Below are positions 1 through 9,500 of a stretch of 64,000 bases of DNA, in pieces. The position numbers and the translations under genes are program-made. Within the stretch, counting starts at the first letter, position 1. Every line of letters starts with the position of its first letter. The notes under the pieces are model-generated. The model made no database searches, was not told where the DNA came from, and was given only the letters and a program-made list of their open reading frames with translations. This DNA comes from Roseibium aquae (lineage in GTDB: Bacteria; Pseudomonadota; Alphaproteobacteria; Rhizobiales; Stappiaceae): positions 558,001 through 622,000 of the forward strand of contig NZ_VXDC01000001.1 of NCBI RefSeq assembly GCF_008711285.1, in the 5' to 3' direction.

Positions 1-27
1 GCCGGGAGGGCAAGCTGGGAGGGCAAC

Positions 28-291
28 ATGCGCACAGCAAGCAAGCAAACACGGACAACAGAGATCGCGCCGGGGCTTTATGCCAATGTCGACCACATTG
101 TTTTGGACGGCATGGATCGGCAAGGCGTCGACTATGTGGCCGAAGTGGTCTGGTTGAGCGACGCCGAGGGCAATCGCAAGGGCAGCTTTTATTGTTCCTG
201 CACCTCCGGAGACTGCAGCAAGAGCGCCTATTGCGACACCGGAATTGAGGTGAACTGCGACTGTATACGGTGCACGTTCAGTTGTTCCTGA
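28..291 (+). CDS. Small Cys-rich protein of unknown function
   Basis: This encodes 87 residues. A strong Shine-Dalgarno (GGGAGGG) lies 4 nt before the ATG, which supports translation. The first 50 residues are ordinary and Cys-free. The last 32 residues hold eight cysteines (positions 56, 58, 63, 69, 77, 79, 82 and 86) among many Ser and Thr. No signal peptide or membrane segment is visible. I do not recognise the family. The contrast between a Cys-free front and a Cys/Ser/Thr-rich tail could mean a metal-binding or disulfide-rich domain, or a modified-peptide precursor with leader and core. Any partner gene would lie upstream of the window. Confidence 0.6.
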   Translation: MRTASKQTRTTEIAPGLYANVDHIVLDGMDRQGVDYVAEVVWLSDAEGNRKGSFYCSCTSGDCSKSAYCDTGIEVNCDCIRCTFSCS

Positions 292-769
292 ATGCCCCGA
301 AATCCCGGGCAATGGCACTCCGGGGTGCCCGCACCGGCTGATGGGGGGCGAATGTGGTGGCGTTGAAGCATGCTCGGGTCTGGCGTTTCCGGTGGTCCCC
401 CACCGCCCGTTCCATATGCGCGTATTGCTGTTGGCATTCGTTTGTTGTGTTTTGGCGCTGATCCATTCGCTTGGACCGGCCCTGGTGGCGTGTCGACACC
501 CACCCCAGGCCTATTCGCCCGCAACACCCATTTCCCAAATATTGTCCCGGACGTCGGCAACGCCTAACGCCGTGTTGTTTTTGCACATCCGTCTCCAGAC
601 GATCTGGATGCTATCCAACATGATGATCCGTGCCACGAGTGGGCGCCGGAACCCAGGACATTCTGGGTGCACGTGGCGCCTGGTTCTTGCAGACTTCATG
701 GCCGCCTGCTACCTGTCCATCACCGTTTCGGGCCTCTTGGCTGTGTCAACATCCTGGTAACATGACTGG
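292..769. other. 478-bp stretch without a recognised gene
   Basis: Several overlapping open frames exist on both strands here, but none has a good ribosome site or a recognisable domain. One frame, 341-760 on the plus strand, has a hydrophobic stretch that could pass for a signal peptide. I could not connect it to any family. It may be a decayed gene or the long upstream region of the cytochrome. Confidence 0.4.
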
Positions 770-1279
770 ATGATGGATTTATCCTTCAAAAAGGCGGCAG
801 GCGGGGCCGGGCTTCTTGCCCTCGGCGTCGCCGCTGTTCTGGCCTTTGACGCGGAGCGGGTGTTCGATCTGATGTCTCCGGATCCGGTCGGGCTTTTCCG
901 TCCCGACGATCCTGACGTGGTGCGCCGCGGGGAGGCGCTCTATCTTGCCCATTGCGCATCCTGCCACGGGCGTCAGCTGGAAGGCGCGCCAGACTGGCAG
1001 ACGCCGCAGGCGAATGGGCTGATGCCTGCGCCGCCACATGATGAAACCGGTCACACCTGGCATCACTCGGATCAGCTTCTGTTCGACATGACCAAATACG
1101 GCATCGGCCCGGCAATCGGAGACCCGCGCTATCGATCCGAGATGCCAGCCTATGAAAGTGTTCTGAGCGACGTCGAGATCATCGCCATCTTGTCTTTCAT
1201 CAAGGCCCAATGGCCACAGGAGATCCGTGCAAGTCAGGACCGGTTGAGCGAACTTGCCGGTTCGCATCCGGTCAGGTGA
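770..1279 (+). CDS. Membrane-anchored monohaem c-type cytochrome
   Basis: The protein has 169 residues. An N-terminal hydrophobic segment (about residues 10-26) would export it and probably anchor it. The haem site is CASCH at residues 62-66. The likely distal ligand is Met125 in a SEMPAY context, so this is a class I cytochrome c fold that carries electrons in the periplasm. Two ATGs are adjacent (770 and 773), and neither has a clear Shine-Dalgarno. It lies upstream of, and codirectional with, a ferric-reductase-like flavoprotein, but more than 600 bp and a reverse-strand gene separate them, so a shared role is only a guess. Confidence 0.85.
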   Translation: MMDLSFKKAAGGAGLLALGVAAVLAFDAERVFDLMSPDPVGLFRPDDPDVVRRGEALYLAHCASCHGRQLEGAPDWQTPQANGLMPAPPHDETGHTWHHSDQLLFDMTKYGIGPAIGDPRYRSEMPAYESVLSDVEIIAILSFIKAQWPQEIRASQDRLSELAGSHPVR

Positions 1280-1449
1280 ACCAAACCCGGCCGAGACTGC
1301 TGGCCGCAATTGCTGGAATGGGAAAGGCGGATCGAGGCCTGGCCCACCGGGCCGTCCATCTGTCCGATGTGCGTTCACACGGCCGACTGATCCGGCCAAT
1401 ATAACGCCGCGGGCCCACACCCGCGATGCCCGTAAACTTGCGGATCCAC

Positions 1450-1668
1450 CTACTCCTGGGTGTCTTTATCTGGATCGGCCGCTTCGCTGGACGGCTTGTA
1501 GGTCAGAAGGTAGGCCCAGGCGGCGTAGACGGCGATGGCGAGCACGACGTAGCCCCACATGGCGTTGTCGAAATAAAACTCCACGCCCGCCCAAAACACA
1601 CAAAAGGCAACGAGCACAATCCGCCGCCACAACGGGTCGAGAAAAGGGTGTTCCGTCTTGCCAAACAT
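1450..1668 (-). CDS. Small two-helix membrane protein
   Basis: The protein has 72 residues, taking the ATG at 1668, which has GGAG 7 nt upstream. The longer frame reaching 1809 lacks such support. Two consecutive hydrophobic helices (about residues 13-31 and 33-50) are followed by an acidic tail ending in DKDTQE. The pattern is like short DUF3329-type inner-membrane proteins, but I cannot confirm that. It stands alone, convergent with the cytochrome gene. Confidence 0.7.
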   Translation of the reverse strand: MFGKTEHPFLDPLWRRIVLVAFCVFWAGVEFYFDNAMWGYVVLAIAVYAAWAYLLTYKPSSEAADPDKDTQE

Positions 1669-1920
1669 GGTTTTGGCTCCGCCATCAGGATAGGAGGGTG
1701 AGGTCAAGCGGTGCCGGTCAGATCCGCCTGTCGCCGCCCATATGGGCCGGAACCAACGGGAATGCAATGAAAACATGCCGCGCATGAAACCGGCCTTCAG
1801 CGGTTCCAAAGTGGTGACATTTGACGCATGTCATCGCGGGCTCCCAATCGGGCAGCTTTTCTCGGTTCCGGACGGACCGGGCCGGGGGCCCGGCTCTCAC
1901 AATCGGGTCTTGGAGCTCAT

Positions 1921-3240
1921 ATGGGCGGAATAGCACTGGCAGGTCTTTATCTCGCCATCCTCTTCACGCCGCTCGGTCTGGCGGGTCTGCAGGACAAGCC
2001 GGCACGCCCGCTCTGGGATGATCTGGCGGCCGGCTTCGGCATGCTGGCCTTCACGATCATTCTTGCCGAATTCCTGCTGTCAGGCCGGTTTCGGTCGGTT
2101 TCCGGCCATGTTGGACTTGATGTCACCATGCGGTTCCACCGGCTTCTGGCGCGAACCTGTCTGCTCTTGGCGATCCTGCATCCGTTTTTGTACAGCCTGC
2201 CTTTCTCTTATCCCCTGCCATATGACCCAACCCGCCAGCTAACCCTGGCGCAGCCAGGTGTCAGCCTGGCAACCGGCGTCGTAGCCTGGGTTCTGCTTCC
2301 AGCCTTCGTGCTGGTGTCCATCAGCAAATCGGCTGTCTTCAAGACTTACGAGGGGTGGCGGCTTGGTCATGGCCTGGGAGCGGCCCTGATCGCCGGGTTC
2401 ACGTGGCACCATGCGGTTTTTTCCGGCCGCTATTCGCAAGACCCGGTCCTGGCCGCGATCTGGACTCTCTTCCTTGCGCTGGCTCTGGCGTCCCTGGCCT
2501 TTGTGTATCTCGGCCGGCCGGTGCTGCAAGCACGGCGTCCCTGGCGGGTCAGCGGGATCACGCGTGCTGCGGAGCGGACGTGGAATGTGGTGATCAAACC
2601 GGAAGGGCATGGCGGCCTGCCCTTCAAGGCGGGTCAGTTCGTCTGGCTCAATATCGGCCACAGCCCCTTTTCCCTGCATGAGAACCCCTTTTCCATCGCA
2701 TCCGCGCCGTCGCCCGGCGGTGCCATGCGTTTTGTCATCAAGGAGCTCGGGGATTTCACGTCGACAGTCGGCTCGATCCCTGTCGGCACGCCCGCCTATA
2801 TCGACGGGCCCCATGGACATCTCACGCCCGCACTCCGGGATGCTCCGGGACTGGCGTTGATCGCGGGGGGAGTGGGGATCGCCCCCATGCTCGGGATTTT
2901 GCGGGACCTGGAAGCGCGGGGCGATTCGCGTCCGGTGGTTCTGATTTACGGGAACCGGACTGCGGACCAGATTGTCGATGGCGATGTGTTGCTCGATATG
3001 AGCCGCCGGAACGCGGTGGATGTCGTTCATGTGCTTGCTGAACCAGGCCCGGACTGGCAGGGCGACAGCGGTGTCATAGATGAGGCTTTGCTGGCGAGAT
3101 ATCTTGGTCACGCGGAACAGCTGCAGTGGCTTTATGTCCTGTGCGGGCCACCCGCCATGCTGGAGGCCGTGGAGCAGATCCTTCTGGATCGGGGCGTTCC
3201 CCGGTCAAACATTCTGTCGGAGCGTTTCAGCTATGACTGA
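1921..3240 (+). CDS. Ferric-reductase-like transmembrane flavoprotein (COG4097 type)
   Basis: The protein has 439 residues. The start at 1921 is chosen because GGAG lies 5 nt upstream; the frame stays open back to 1828 without a better site. The N-terminal half has about six membrane helices. Paired histidines (FHRLL and LHPFLY in one helix region, GHGL and WHHAVF in another) would bind haem across the membrane. The C-terminal half is a FAD and NAD(P)H-binding reductase: ENPFSIASAP contacts flavin, GGVGIAPML binds the nicotinamide cofactor, and CGPPAMLEAV is the typical closing motif. It should pass electrons from cytosolic NAD(P)H through haem to an acceptor on the outside. The substrate is unknown. 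Confidence 0.88.
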   Translation: MGGIALAGLYLAILFTPLGLAGLQDKPARPLWDDLAAGFGMLAFTIILAEFLLSGRFRSVSGHVGLDVTMRFHRLLARTCLLLAILHPFLYSLPFSYPLPYDPTRQLTLAQPGVSLATGVVAWVLLPAFVLVSISKSAVFKTYEGWRLGHGLGAALIAGFTWHHAVFSGRYSQDPVLAAIWTLFLALALASLAFVYLGRPVLQARRPWRVSGITRAAERTWNVVIKPEGHGGLPFKAGQFVWLNIGHSPFSLHENPFSIASAPSPGGAMRFVIKELGDFTSTVGSIPVGTPAYIDGPHGHLTPALRDAPGLALIAGGVGIAPMLGILRDLEARGDSRPVVLIYGNRTADQIVDGDVLLDMSRRNAVDVVHVLAEPGPDWQGDSGVIDEALLARYLGHAEQLQWLYVLCGPPAMLEAVEQILLDRGVPRSNILSERFSYD

Positions 3241-3370
3241 CCGTCGGCGTCGACCCCTCCGGTTTCATCGTTTGCGATCGTCCCAAAGGCTGGTCCTGCT
3301 CTGGCTGATCCTGAATGCGATGGCCTTCGCGGCGGCGTTGCTTTTTGCGCTCAGGGGGTGGTTTTCCTGA
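3233..3370 (+). CDS. 45-residue single-pass membrane peptide overlapping the flavoprotein gene
   Basis: The ATG at 3233 lies inside the last codons of the flavoprotein gene (8-bp overlap), so translation is probably coupled. The peptide has a very basic N-terminus (TDRRRRP) and one hydrophobic helix at about residues 20-40, ending in RGWFS. That is the pattern of a small inner-membrane subunit with its N-terminus inside. It could be an accessory or stabilising subunit of the reductase. I know no named family. Confidence 0.55.
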   Translation: MTDRRRRPLRFHRLRSSQRLVLLWLILNAMAFAAALLFALRGWFS

Positions 3371-3502
3371 TCTTCGGCGGCGGCATGCAAGTCCGGCAAA
3401 ATGCAGCTTGCGTTTGCGCGGGCGGCGGTCAACTCTGGGAACAGTCCCTGTAATGTGATCACAAACCGACCGTCTCCCGAAGTCCAGAAGTCCGAAACGA
3501 GA

Positions 3503-4822
3503 ATGCTTTCCAATCCAGATCTGTTGACCGCCAATGACACAGCCGGTGAATTGCCTGCCTCCTATTATGCGGCCACGGCCATTCGAAAAACCGACTATCC
3601 CGCGCTCCAGGGGGATTTGACCTGTGATGTCTGCGTGGTCGGCGGCGGCTACACGGGCCTTTCCACGGCGCTTCACCTGGGGCAGCGCGGATACCGGGTC
3701 GCGCTTCTGGAGGCCCACAAGGTCGGGTGGGGGGCATCGGGCCGGAACGGTGGCCAGGTTGGCCCGGGACAGCGTGTCGATCAGGAGGTTCTGGAAAGCC
3801 GCCACGGCATCGCCCATGCCAAGGCCCTTTGGGATCTGTCCCTGCAATCCATGGATCTTCTGCATGCCCTGATCCGGGATCACGGCATCGATTGCGAGTT
3901 TCGGCCCGGCCTCGTGGAAGCGGTTCACCGCAAGGACTGGCTGGAGGAAACCCGGGACTATGTCGAGCATCTGCGCCAGGTCTATGCCTATGACCGGATC
4001 GATTATCTGGATGGGGACGCCATCCGCGAATGGGTCGCGAGCCCGGCCTATTTCGGCGGGGCCTACAACCGCGGTGCCGGGCATCTCCATCCGTTGAATT
4101 TCGCTCTTGGACTTGCCACCGCTTGCGAGACAGCCGGCGTTGATATTTTCGAGAACAGCAAGGTCCTGCGCTACCGGCAGGGCCAAACCATCACCGTTGA
4201 AACGGAAATGGGGACGGTCAAGGCCCGGTATCTGGTTCTCGGCTGCAATGGGTATCTCGGGCGGCTGGACGGGCAGACGGCGGCCCATGTCATGCCGATC
4301 AACAATTTCATCATCGCCACCGAACCGTTTTCCCCGGATGAGGCCGCGGCGCTGATAAAGGATCGCGCCGCCGTGGCGGATACCAAATTTGTGATCAACT
4401 ACTTCCGGCTTTCCTCGGACAACCGGCTGCTGTTCGGTGGAGGCGAGACCTACAGCTACACCTTTCCGAAAGACATCAAGAGTTTCGTGCGCCGCCCGAT
4501 GCTGGAGATATTTCCGCAGCTCAAGGACGCCAGGATCGACTATGGCTGGGGCGGAACGCTCGCGATCACGCCAAAACGCATGCCCTATTTCGCACGCATC
4601 GCCCCAAATGTTCTGTCAGCCTCCGGTTATTCGGGTCATGGCGTGGCCATGGCCACGCTGGCCGGCCAGATCTGCGCGGAAGCCATCGATGGCATCGCTG
4701 GCCGGTTCGACCTTTTCGAGCGGATCAACGTCCCGGCCTTTCCAGGAGGCGCGCGTTTCCGCTACCCGCTTCTCGTTCTGGCCATGACATGGTTCGCCAT
4801 GCGCGACCGTTTGGGAATCTGA
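3503..4822 (+). CDS. FAD-dependent amine/amino-acid oxidoreductase (DAO family, PuuB/OrdL-like)
   Basis: The protein has 439 residues from the ATG at 3503. An upstream extension to 3401 is possible but looks non-coding. The Rossmann FAD site VCVVGGGYTGLSTA sits near residue 42, followed by GWGASGRNGGQ, the flavin-contacting motif of the gamma-glutamylputrescine oxidase and glycine oxidase group. The C-terminal GYSGHGVAMA motif completes the FAD site. It would oxidise a C-N bond of an amine or N-alkyl amino acid, giving an imine and H2O2. A paralogue follows 2 bp downstream. No polyamine pathway genes are nearby, so the substrate is undefined. Confidence 0.85.
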   Translation: MLSNPDLLTANDTAGELPASYYAATAIRKTDYPALQGDLTCDVCVVGGGYTGLSTALHLGQRGYRVALLEAHKVGWGASGRNGGQVGPGQRVDQEVLESRHGIAHAKALWDLSLQSMDLLHALIRDHGIDCEFRPGLVEAVHRKDWLEETRDYVEHLRQVYAYDRIDYLDGDAIREWVASPAYFGGAYNRGAGHLHPLNFALGLATACETAGVDIFENSKVLRYRQGQTITVETEMGTVKARYLVLGCNGYLGRLDGQTAAHVMPINNFIIATEPFSPDEAAALIKDRAAVADTKFVINYFRLSSDNRLLFGGGETYSYTFPKDIKSFVRRPMLEIFPQLKDARIDYGWGGTLAITPKRMPYFARIAPNVLSASGYSGHGVAMATLAGQICAEAIDGIAGRFDLFERINVPAFPGGARFRYPLLVLAMTWFAMRDRLGI

Positions 4823-4824
4823 CC

Positions 4825-6138
4825 ATGCCTGACGCCGACCTGATTGGAAGCTACTGGGAGACAACGGTTCCCGGCTTGCCGGTCGATCCGCCGCTGGCCG
4901 GCGAGCGGGTGGTTGACCTGGCGGTCGTGGGCGGCGGGTTCGCCGGACTGAGCGCGGCGCTGCGCGCGGCCGGGGCGGGGGCGAGCGTGGCGGTCCTGGA
5001 CGCGCATCACATCGGCTGGGGTGCGTCCGGGCGCAATGGCGGCTTTTGTTGTCTGGGCGGGACCAAACAGTCGGAGCGGGATCTGATCCGGGCCTATGGT
5101 CTCGGTGAAGCGCGGCGCTTCCTTGCCTATCAGAATGAGGCTGTCGAAACGGTCCGCGCGAGGCTCGCGTCCTGGAACACGGATGCGGACGTGCACTCGG
5201 ACGGCGAGATTTACCTCGCGCATAGCCAACGTGCTTTTCAACAGTTTGCCGCTGAGGCGGAGTTTCTGGAAACCCGGTTTGACGCACCTGCCCGGGTGCT
5301 GGACCGAACCGCCTTGTCGGACGCCGGGATCGCCGGGCCGGAGTTTTTCGGCGGGTTGCATGTCCCGCAGGGATTTGCGCTCAATCCCATGAAATATGTC
5401 CTGGCCCTGGCCGACCAGGTCCGGCTGGCGGGCGCCGATATCTTCGCAAACAGCCTGGTCACCTCGATCCGCCGGGAAAATGGAGCCTGGCGTCTTGAAA
5501 GCCCGGACGGGACGGTCCTGGCGAAAAAGGTTGTTTTGGCGGCAAATGGCTATGCCCGGGAGCGTGTTCCCGCCTGGCTTCACGGGCGAACGCTTCCGGT
5601 CATGTCCTCCATTCTGGTCACCCGGCCGTTGAGCGATGAGGAGTTGGCCGCCCAGGGGTGGACTTCGGACCTGATGGCTTGCGACACCCGGATCCTGCTT
5701 CACTATTTCCGGCTGCTGCCGGACCGGCGGTTCCTGTTCGGGACCCGTGGCGGCATCTTCGAAAGCCCCGGGGCCACCGGCGCGATGTACCGCCGGGCCC
5801 GGAAGGATTTCAACCGCATGTTTCCCGCCTGGTCGCAGGTGGAAATGACCCATCGGTGGTACGGCCATGTCTGCCTGGCCTGGAACCTCACCCCCTTTGT
5901 CGGTCCCGTGCCGGAGATGGACGGGATCTATTGCGCGATGGCATGGCATGGGAGCGGCGTTGCCATGGCCTCGTTTTCCGGCGAAAGGGTTGCCGATCTC
6001 GCCCTGGGGCGGATCGGCCCGGCTGCGCTCCCGCAGGCCGTCTCTCAGCCGTTCGCGCGGTTCCCGGTTCCGGCCCTGCGAAAGGCCTACCTTCAGGCCG
6101 CGTACTGGGGGTACGGACTGAAGGACCGTTTGACCTAG
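4825..6138 (+). CDS. Second FAD-dependent oxidoreductase, tandem paralogue
   Basis: The protein has 437 residues. It starts 2 bp after the stop of the preceding oxidoreductase, so the two are almost certainly co-translated. It has the same design: a Rossmann site LAVVGGGFAGLSAA near the N-terminus, then GWGASGRNGG, and a C-terminal WHGSGVAMASFSG. The match between the two copies is clear but not close, which suggests an old duplication or a paired role, for example as two steps on related amines. The next gene, an EthD-like protein, lies 123 bp downstream. Confidence 0.85.
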   Translation: MPDADLIGSYWETTVPGLPVDPPLAGERVVDLAVVGGGFAGLSAALRAAGAGASVAVLDAHHIGWGASGRNGGFCCLGGTKQSERDLIRAYGLGEARRFLAYQNEAVETVRARLASWNTDADVHSDGEIYLAHSQRAFQQFAAEAEFLETRFDAPARVLDRTALSDAGIAGPEFFGGLHVPQGFALNPMKYVLALADQVRLAGADIFANSLVTSIRRENGAWRLESPDGTVLAKKVVLAANGYARERVPAWLHGRTLPVMSSILVTRPLSDEELAAQGWTSDLMACDTRILLHYFRLLPDRRFLFGTRGGIFESPGATGAMYRRARKDFNRMFPAWSQVEMTHRWYGHVCLAWNLTPFVGPVPEMDGIYCAMAWHGSGVAMASFSGERVADLALGRIGPAALPQAVSQPFARFPVPALRKAYLQAAYWGYGLKDRLT

Positions 6139-6261
6139 TTGTGGAGCCTCAACAGGTTGTCGCGGGACAGGCCGACACGCTCTTTCGTCCGGGGTTGACC
6201 TCGGGATGCCGAGGCGCTCGAATGCGCGCACTTGGCCTCAAGCGGTCCTCGGGAGGATGGA

Positions 6262-6570
6262 ATGGCGATTTCCTTGCAAGTTCTGTATCCGGCCGGTCCG
6301 GGCACACGGTTCGACCACGCCTATTATGCCGAAACGCACATGGCGCTAGTCGACAAGCACTTGGGGCCGTTTCTGGTGTCCGCACAGGCGACGAAGGGGC
6401 TGTCTGGCGGGCCGGACAAGCTGCCCGGGTTCCATGCGGTTTTCACGGCGGTGTTTGAAAATCAGGACAAGTTCAGGGCGGCAATGGCGGAGGCCGGCCC
6501 GGTTCTGGCCGATATATCAAATTACACCGACGTCGAACCGCAAATGCTGATCGGCGAAGTGATTGGCTGA
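6262..6570 (+). CDS. EthD family protein
   Basis: The protein has 102 residues from the ATG at 6262, which has GGGAGG about 6 nt upstream. The opening pattern (LYPAGPGTRFDHAYYAETHM) and the ending DISNYTDVEPQM are typical of the EthD/dimeric ferredoxin-like alpha-beta barrel family. Members are small cytosolic dimers of poorly defined function, first seen beside an ether-degrading P450. Here it follows two flavin oxidases and may belong to the same transcript. Confidence 0.8.
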   Translation: MAISLQVLYPAGPGTRFDHAYYAETHMALVDKHLGPFLVSAQATKGLSGGPDKLPGFHAVFTAVFENQDKFRAAMAEAGPVLADISNYTDVEPQMLIGEVIG

Positions 6571-6576
6571 GTGTTT

Positions 6577-9500
6577 TTAACCGGCCAATCCTGCGAGCAT
6601 CCTTTGGTCTTGCCTTTGCGCTGACCGGGCCGTCCAATTCAGGCACCAGCCGGGCAGATCACCTGCCGGCATCGGCCGGGCAATGGCATAACCTTGGCCG
6701 AGCGGACAACCGATGGAGAGCAGCAGGCGGCCATGCTCGTCGGTCTCCACGCCTTCGGCGATGACGTCCAGATTGAAAATCTTGCCGAAGCCCACGATGG
6801 CTTTCAAAATGTCCTGATCGGTCCGGTTGTCCGGCAGATCCCGGACAAAATCCTGATCGATTTTCAACGTGGTGACCGGCAGCCGTTTGAGATAGGCGAG
6901 CGATGAGTAGCCCGTGCCGAAATCGTCCAGCGCGAAGGAAACGCCCAAGGTCTTGCACCGGGCGATGAGGGTGGAAATCTGGTCCAGATTGTTCAACGTG
7001 CTGGTTTCCAGGATTTCCAGTTCAAGATCCGAAGGCGAAGCCGCGGGGTGGCGCGCCAGGTGGGCTTGCAGCGTTTGGAAGAAGTCGGGTGCCATGAGCT
7101 GTTGTGCGCTCACATTGACACTCAAGGGCATGGAAAAGCCATCCTTTGCCCACCCCTCCATGCGCGACAAGGCGTGATCCAGAACCCAGTTTCCGATGTC
7201 GACGAGGATCGGATGATTGTCGATCTGAGGCAGAAAGGCGGCCGGTCCCAACAGGCCCCGTTCGGGATGGTTCCAGCGCAAGAGCACCTCGCTCCCCAGG
7301 ATCCTGCCTGTTGAAAGATTGACCTTCGGCTGGAAATAGAGGTCGAATTCGTTGGCCTCGAGCGCCCGCTTCACGCTTCCCAGATGGGCGAAATGCTCCG
7401 CCACTTCCTGATCGTGGTGGATGTCGAAAAACTGGTAGCGGTTCTTGCCGGCCAGTTTGGCTTGGTACATCGCCTGATCGGCTTGCCGCTGAAGTTGATC
7501 CGCGTCCATCTCGTCGGTTTGCGGATAGAACGTCACACCGATGCTGGCCGTCAGCGTAATCCTGCCATTATCGATTTCGACCGGTTCCGCCGCCGCTTCC
7601 AGAAGCCGTTCCAGCGTGGCGGTACAGTCTTTCCGGCTCTTCAGATCGCTTAGAACCGCAAGGAATTCGTCGCCGCCAAAACGGCCAAAGGTATCGTTTT
7701 CGTCGATGACCTTGCGCATGCGATCGGCGACGATGAGTAGGACCTGATCACCGACAGGATGCCCAAAACTGTCATTGAGGGATTTGAACCCATCGAGGTC
7801 GATAAAGGCAACCGCAACGAGCCGGTTGGCGGGGTTGGCGCGCGCCATCGCCTGCGTGAGGCGATCGGCCAGTAGGATCCGGTTGGGCAAGTTGGTCAGG
7901 GCATCGTAGTGCGCGAGATGCTTCAGCCGGTCTTCGTGCTCCTTGATGCGGGTGATGTCGGAAAACAAACCGGCATAGTTGCGGGTCGTGCCATCGGCGT
8001 CCTTCACGGCGCTGATGGTCAGCATTTCCGGATAGACCGTCCCATCCTTCGCCCGGTTCCAGATCTCGCCGCGCCAGTGGCCCGTGGTCGCCAGCCGTTT
8101 CCAAAGGGCCGCGTAGAATGACGGGGAATGACGGCCTGATTTCAGGAAACTGAGCGTCCTGCCGATCGCTTCATCCGCGCTGTAACCGGTGATCTGCGTG
8201 AAGGCCGGGTTGACGTCGACGATGATGCCTTTCGGGTCGGTGATCAAAATGCCCTCGTCGGCGGCCTCGAACACCCTTGCGCTGAGTTTCAATGCATCCT
8301 CAGCCTGCTTTTGGCTGGTCACATCCTGCGCGATCGCGAAAGCTTTTTTCTGTTTACCGTCCCATCTGGCCGACCAGCGCAGGTTTACAATCGCGCCATC
8401 TTTTGCCCTGTAACGATTTTCGAAGCCGTCCAGGGCCGCGCTTACAACAAGTGTCTTGAAAACATCGATTGTCGACGGCCGGTCGTCGGGATGAACAAAG
8501 TCCAGAAACGGCCGGCTGAGAAGTTCCTCTACAGAGTAACCGATCAGCTCTTCCCAAGCTGTATTGACCCGCAGAATGCTGCCGTTGTCATCGGCGATCA
8601 TGTTCAGTGACTGAGACTGGTTGAAGAAGGATTCCAGATCGCGCTGGGATCGCTTGCGTTGGTCCATCTCCGTGGCCAGGGCTCGCGTGCGGTTCACAAC
8701 CCGGTCTTCCAGCGAGGCGTTCGCCTCGTTCAGCTCCAGGTTTTTCAAGCGCAGTTGCCGGTCAAAGCTGCGCAAGCTAAGAAACTGCCATGCGAGAAAC
8801 CCGGCAATGCAAAGACCGAGAAGCGCCAACATGGCGAAAAACACCCGCTGGGCCGACCAGAACGGCGGCGCTTCCCCGTACCACTTCAAATAGATCTGTT
8901 CATAGTCCGGGGTCGTGACAAAAGTGCTGACGGCCGGACTGAACAGGGCGTGAAGGTCGGCCCGATCGGCGCGGAACCGAAGAGCCCTCTTGATTTCGCT
9001 CAAGGGGCTTCCGACTTTCGCGATCTTGTCGCCAACATTGTGCTTGCGGGCCACGGCTTCGAAAACGGTGTCCGGATAAACGACCGCGTCGACGGTTCCC
9101 GAAAGGAGGCCGAGCAAAGCCTCCCGGACGTTCGGATAGACCTCGAGGGACAGGTCATTGCGGCTTCGCAGCAGGAACAGGCCCGCATTTTGTTCGACGG
9201 CACCGACCGTCTTGCCATGCAGCGAGGATATGCCGGTGATCTGCCGCTGGCCGCTTCGAACGAACACGGAAATGCGGAAAGTCTCAACCGGAGGTGTGAA
9301 GAGACAGTCGGAAAGGCGGGCGCTCAGGATGCCGCTGTTGGGAATGAGGTCGGCTTCCCCGGTTTCCAGCAATTTGATCGCGTCGGGAAATGTGTCCGCG
9401 ATCTTGTAGCGGACGGTGAAACCGAGGTTGCCGGCGAGATGTTCCAGAACGTCGATGGCAAACCCTTGCGGTTCGCCGCGCCCGTTCAGGCTGTATTGCG

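Noticed and set aside
341..760. 139-codon ORF with a signal-like stretch
   Set aside because: No clear ribosome site, domain or conserved pattern; competing frames overlap it.
4762..6231. A 489-codon open frame opposite the second flavin oxidase
   Set aside because: Antisense shadow; Arg/Gly/Pro-rich and without domains.
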